From positions 24,937-88,936 of the forward strand of contig NZ_PPTQ01000013.1 of assembly GCF_003340345.1 (NCBI RefSeq): a DNA stretch of 64,000 bases, in the 5' to 3' direction. The stretch comes from Paraeggerthella hongkongensis (lineage in GTDB: Bacteria > Actinomycetota > Coriobacteriia > Coriobacteriales > Eggerthellaceae). A model generated the notes under the pieces. It made no database searches, was not told the DNA's origin, and saw only the letters and a program-made list of their open reading frames with translations. Numbering within the stretch: the first letter of the stretch is position 1; each line of letters opens with the position of its first letter. Positions 62,834 to 64,000 of the stretch are shown piece after piece. Made by a program: the position numbers and the translations under genes.

Positions 62834-63004
62834 CCGTTGCGAAAACGTGCCCGAATATTGTACGACATCGCTCGCGATTCGCAAAGCGCCCGCAAGAAAT
62901 GCATGATAAGCCGAACCGATTCTTCGCACCTCGAGGCTCTGCGCAGCGCACGCCAACGAACGCACCGCGCCCCGCAGCGCGCCGCAAACCGAGCGAAGCC
63001 CCTC

Positions 63005-63595
63005 CTACTGAGACGACCCGGGCTCTTCCACCCGCAACGCGCGATACAGGCGATCGGGCACCAAGCTGACCAGGTCGTCGGTCCAGCGCACCAGGTCGGT
63101 CGGCGCATCGGATCGGAACCAATCGTTGAGCACCTCGCACTCCAGCTTCGAGAAAATCTCCACGATGAAGCGCATGTTGTCGTTCACGGTAACGTGGCGG
63201 TACTTTTCAAGCGTTTCCAGCAGAACCGTCTTGCGGTTCTCGGGCATGACCGTCTGGCCGAAAGGCGTGTTGATGCTGTACTGGATCGACTTGCGGTAGA
63301 AATCGCGCTCCTGATCGATCAAGCGTAGATGGTGGTAGTACCCCGTTTTCCAGTCGACGGTTCTCCCGATCTCGTTCAGGTAGAACTGTCGACAGAAGAT
63401 GGAGTGCCACCAGGGAATGTCGTACTTGCTTTGGAAATGGCGGTAGAACGTCTGGCGCGAGATGCCGGCATTCTCGCATATCTCGGCAATCGTGATGCGA
63501 TCGAGCGACTTGTCGACAGCATGCAGTATCTTCATTTTCGTTCGCAACTCTGGCGACCCGAAAATATCCTGGCCATGCGCAAGATCCGGCAGCAT
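63005..63595 (-). CDS. TetR-family transcriptional regulator
   Basis: 196 residues. The N-terminal HTH is ITIAEICENAGISRQTFYRHFQSKYDI, the standard TetR DNA-binding unit; the remaining ~130 residues form an all-helical ligand domain. ATG 63595 has GAGGAGG 8 nt upstream. It is divergent from the amidinotransferase gene at 63912, with 316 bp between starts, and probably controls it and itself. The ligand is unknown. Confidence 0.88.
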   Translation of the reverse strand: MLPDLAHGQDIFGSPELRTKMKILHAVDKSLDRITIAEICENAGISRQTFYRHFQSKYDIPWWHSIFCRQFYLNEIGRTVDWKTGYYHHLRLIDQERDFYRKSIQYSINTPFGQTVMPENRKTVLLETLEKYRHVTVNDNMRFIVEIFSKLECEVLNDWFRSDAPTDLVRWTDDLVSLVPDRLYRALRVEEPGSSQ

Positions 63596-63911
63596 GCAAA
63601 GCCTCCTCTTTGAACGTTCCCTTACCCAGTCCCCTGCAAGAAATCTGTCCACCGAATTAAACATACCCCACAAAAACGCCTGACAGCACGTTACATTCTT
63701 GCACAATCGTCCGGTCTAGTTTACATGCAGTCCCTTTGATTCCGCAACACGGACATACTGCGGGCCTTGTGCAAACCCCCCACGACACCCACCGCGCCAC
63801 GACCTTTGAACAGCCGCGCGGCGGCCATCACAATATCTTCACAGAGGTGGACATGCCACCCGAAAACCTTGGCGGCAACGCAGGATGCGCTGCCGGAGAA
63901 AGGAGACTGTC
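63596..63911. promoter_or_regulatory. Regulatory region between TetR gene and amidinotransferase
   Basis: No gene seen. The 8-bp inverted repeat TGCAAGAA (63635-63642) and TTCTTGCA (63696-63703), 53 nt apart, could be regulator half-sites. A weak plus-strand promoter TTGCAC (63699-63704), 17-nt spacer, TACATG (63722-63727) would give a leader of ~180 nt. GGAG lies before ATG 63912. Confidence 0.35.
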
Positions 63912-64000
63912 ATGGCGAAGATAGTCAATTCTTGGAACGACTGGGATCCGTTGAAGCGCGTCATCATCGGCCGCTGCGACAACTCGATGATCCCGCCCGA
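63912..64000 (+). CDS. Amidinotransferase (glycine/inosamine amidinotransferase family), 5 prime end only
   Basis: The first 29 residues, cut by the window end. WNDWDPLKRVIIGRCDNSMI matches the N-terminal signature of arginine:glycine and inosamine-phosphate amidinotransferases, which have NEWDPLEEVIVGR. The family moves the amidino group of arginine to an amine acceptor. GGAGA lies 8 nt before ATG. It is divergent from a TetR regulator that probably controls it. The acceptor cannot be told here. Confidence 0.75.
   Translation, partial: MAKIVNSWNDWDPLKRVIIGRCDNSMIPP

Noticed and set aside
63736..63924. 62-residue frame overlapping the amidinotransferase start
   Set aside because: No ribosome site, low-complexity His/Arg content, and it overlaps a better supported start in another frame.

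Overview
The window is GC-rich, densely coded DNA from a chromosome that looks like a member of the Coriobacteriia, most likely the Eggerthellaceae (Eggerthella/Gordonibacter type). Pointers are the strong GC bias at third codon positions, a Gram-positive style LexA box, AddAB-type recombination helicases, many flavin/redox enzymes, a stand-alone two-gene SUF system and c-di-GMP enzymes with Cys-rich sensors. This assignment is an inference from gene content; there is no rRNA in the window.

Layout. 1-0.8 kb: tail of an IS256-type transposase and a tRNA-Arg. 0.8-4.8 kb: GtrA protein, hybrid sensor kinase and a membrane-anchored family 2 glycosyltransferase (envelope glycan group). 5-11.5 kb: addB-addA, divergent from a drug/metabolite transporter. 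12.6-15.8 kb: tRNA-Glu, an MGDG-synthase-like glycosyltransferase and a DEAD-box helicase. 15.9-19.7 kb: a fused GlpA-like plus FAD/NAD(P) oxidoreductase, its DUF1667 partner and a divergent NifX-like protein. 20-21.3 kb: infC-rpmI-rplT with a terminator-containing leader and an AUA start codon. 22-25 kb: dhaL-dhaK-class II aldolase-VOC operon. 25-28.2 kb: two membrane proteins of unknown function and the fetAB exporter. 28.2-35.1 kb: trpB2 with a regulated-looking leader, an M16C peptidase, and a minimal sufC-sufB pair behind a palindromic operator. 35.2-39.2 kb: larB with a shortened larC, an acyl-CoA dehydrogenase and a solute-binding lipoprotein. 39.8-45.9 kb: ComF-like protein, a processive glycosyltransferase, ahcY, a diguanylate cyclase and a second DEAD-box helicase. 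45.9-49.6 kb: P-type ATPase, pentapeptide-repeat protein, GNAT. 49.7-55.9 kb: a DNA-damage island in which dinB and a divergent operon (S51 peptidase, AlkZ-like protein, short UvrA paralogue) share one LexA box. 55.9-64 kb: HTH-TPR regulator with an ABC exporter, a membrane protein split by an in-frame stop, a PAS-GGDEF protein, VanZ, tRNA-Thr, and a TetR regulator divergent from the start of an arginine amidinotransferase gene.

Genes that appear to work together are: the SOS island (translesion synthesis, base excision and UvrA-like functions under one operator); the glycerol/DHA-linked genes (fused GlpA-like enzyme with DUF1667, and separately DHA kinase with an aldolase that could use the DHAP it makes); Fe-S biogenesis by SufBC; and envelope glycan synthesis. 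Several genes (addB, the EamA transporter, the MGDG-synthase-like gene, comF, perhaps fetA) have a -10-like hexamer 6-7 nt before the ATG and no Shine-Dalgarno sequence, which points to leaderless mRNAs. I found no CRISPR array, complete prophage or plasmid functions.
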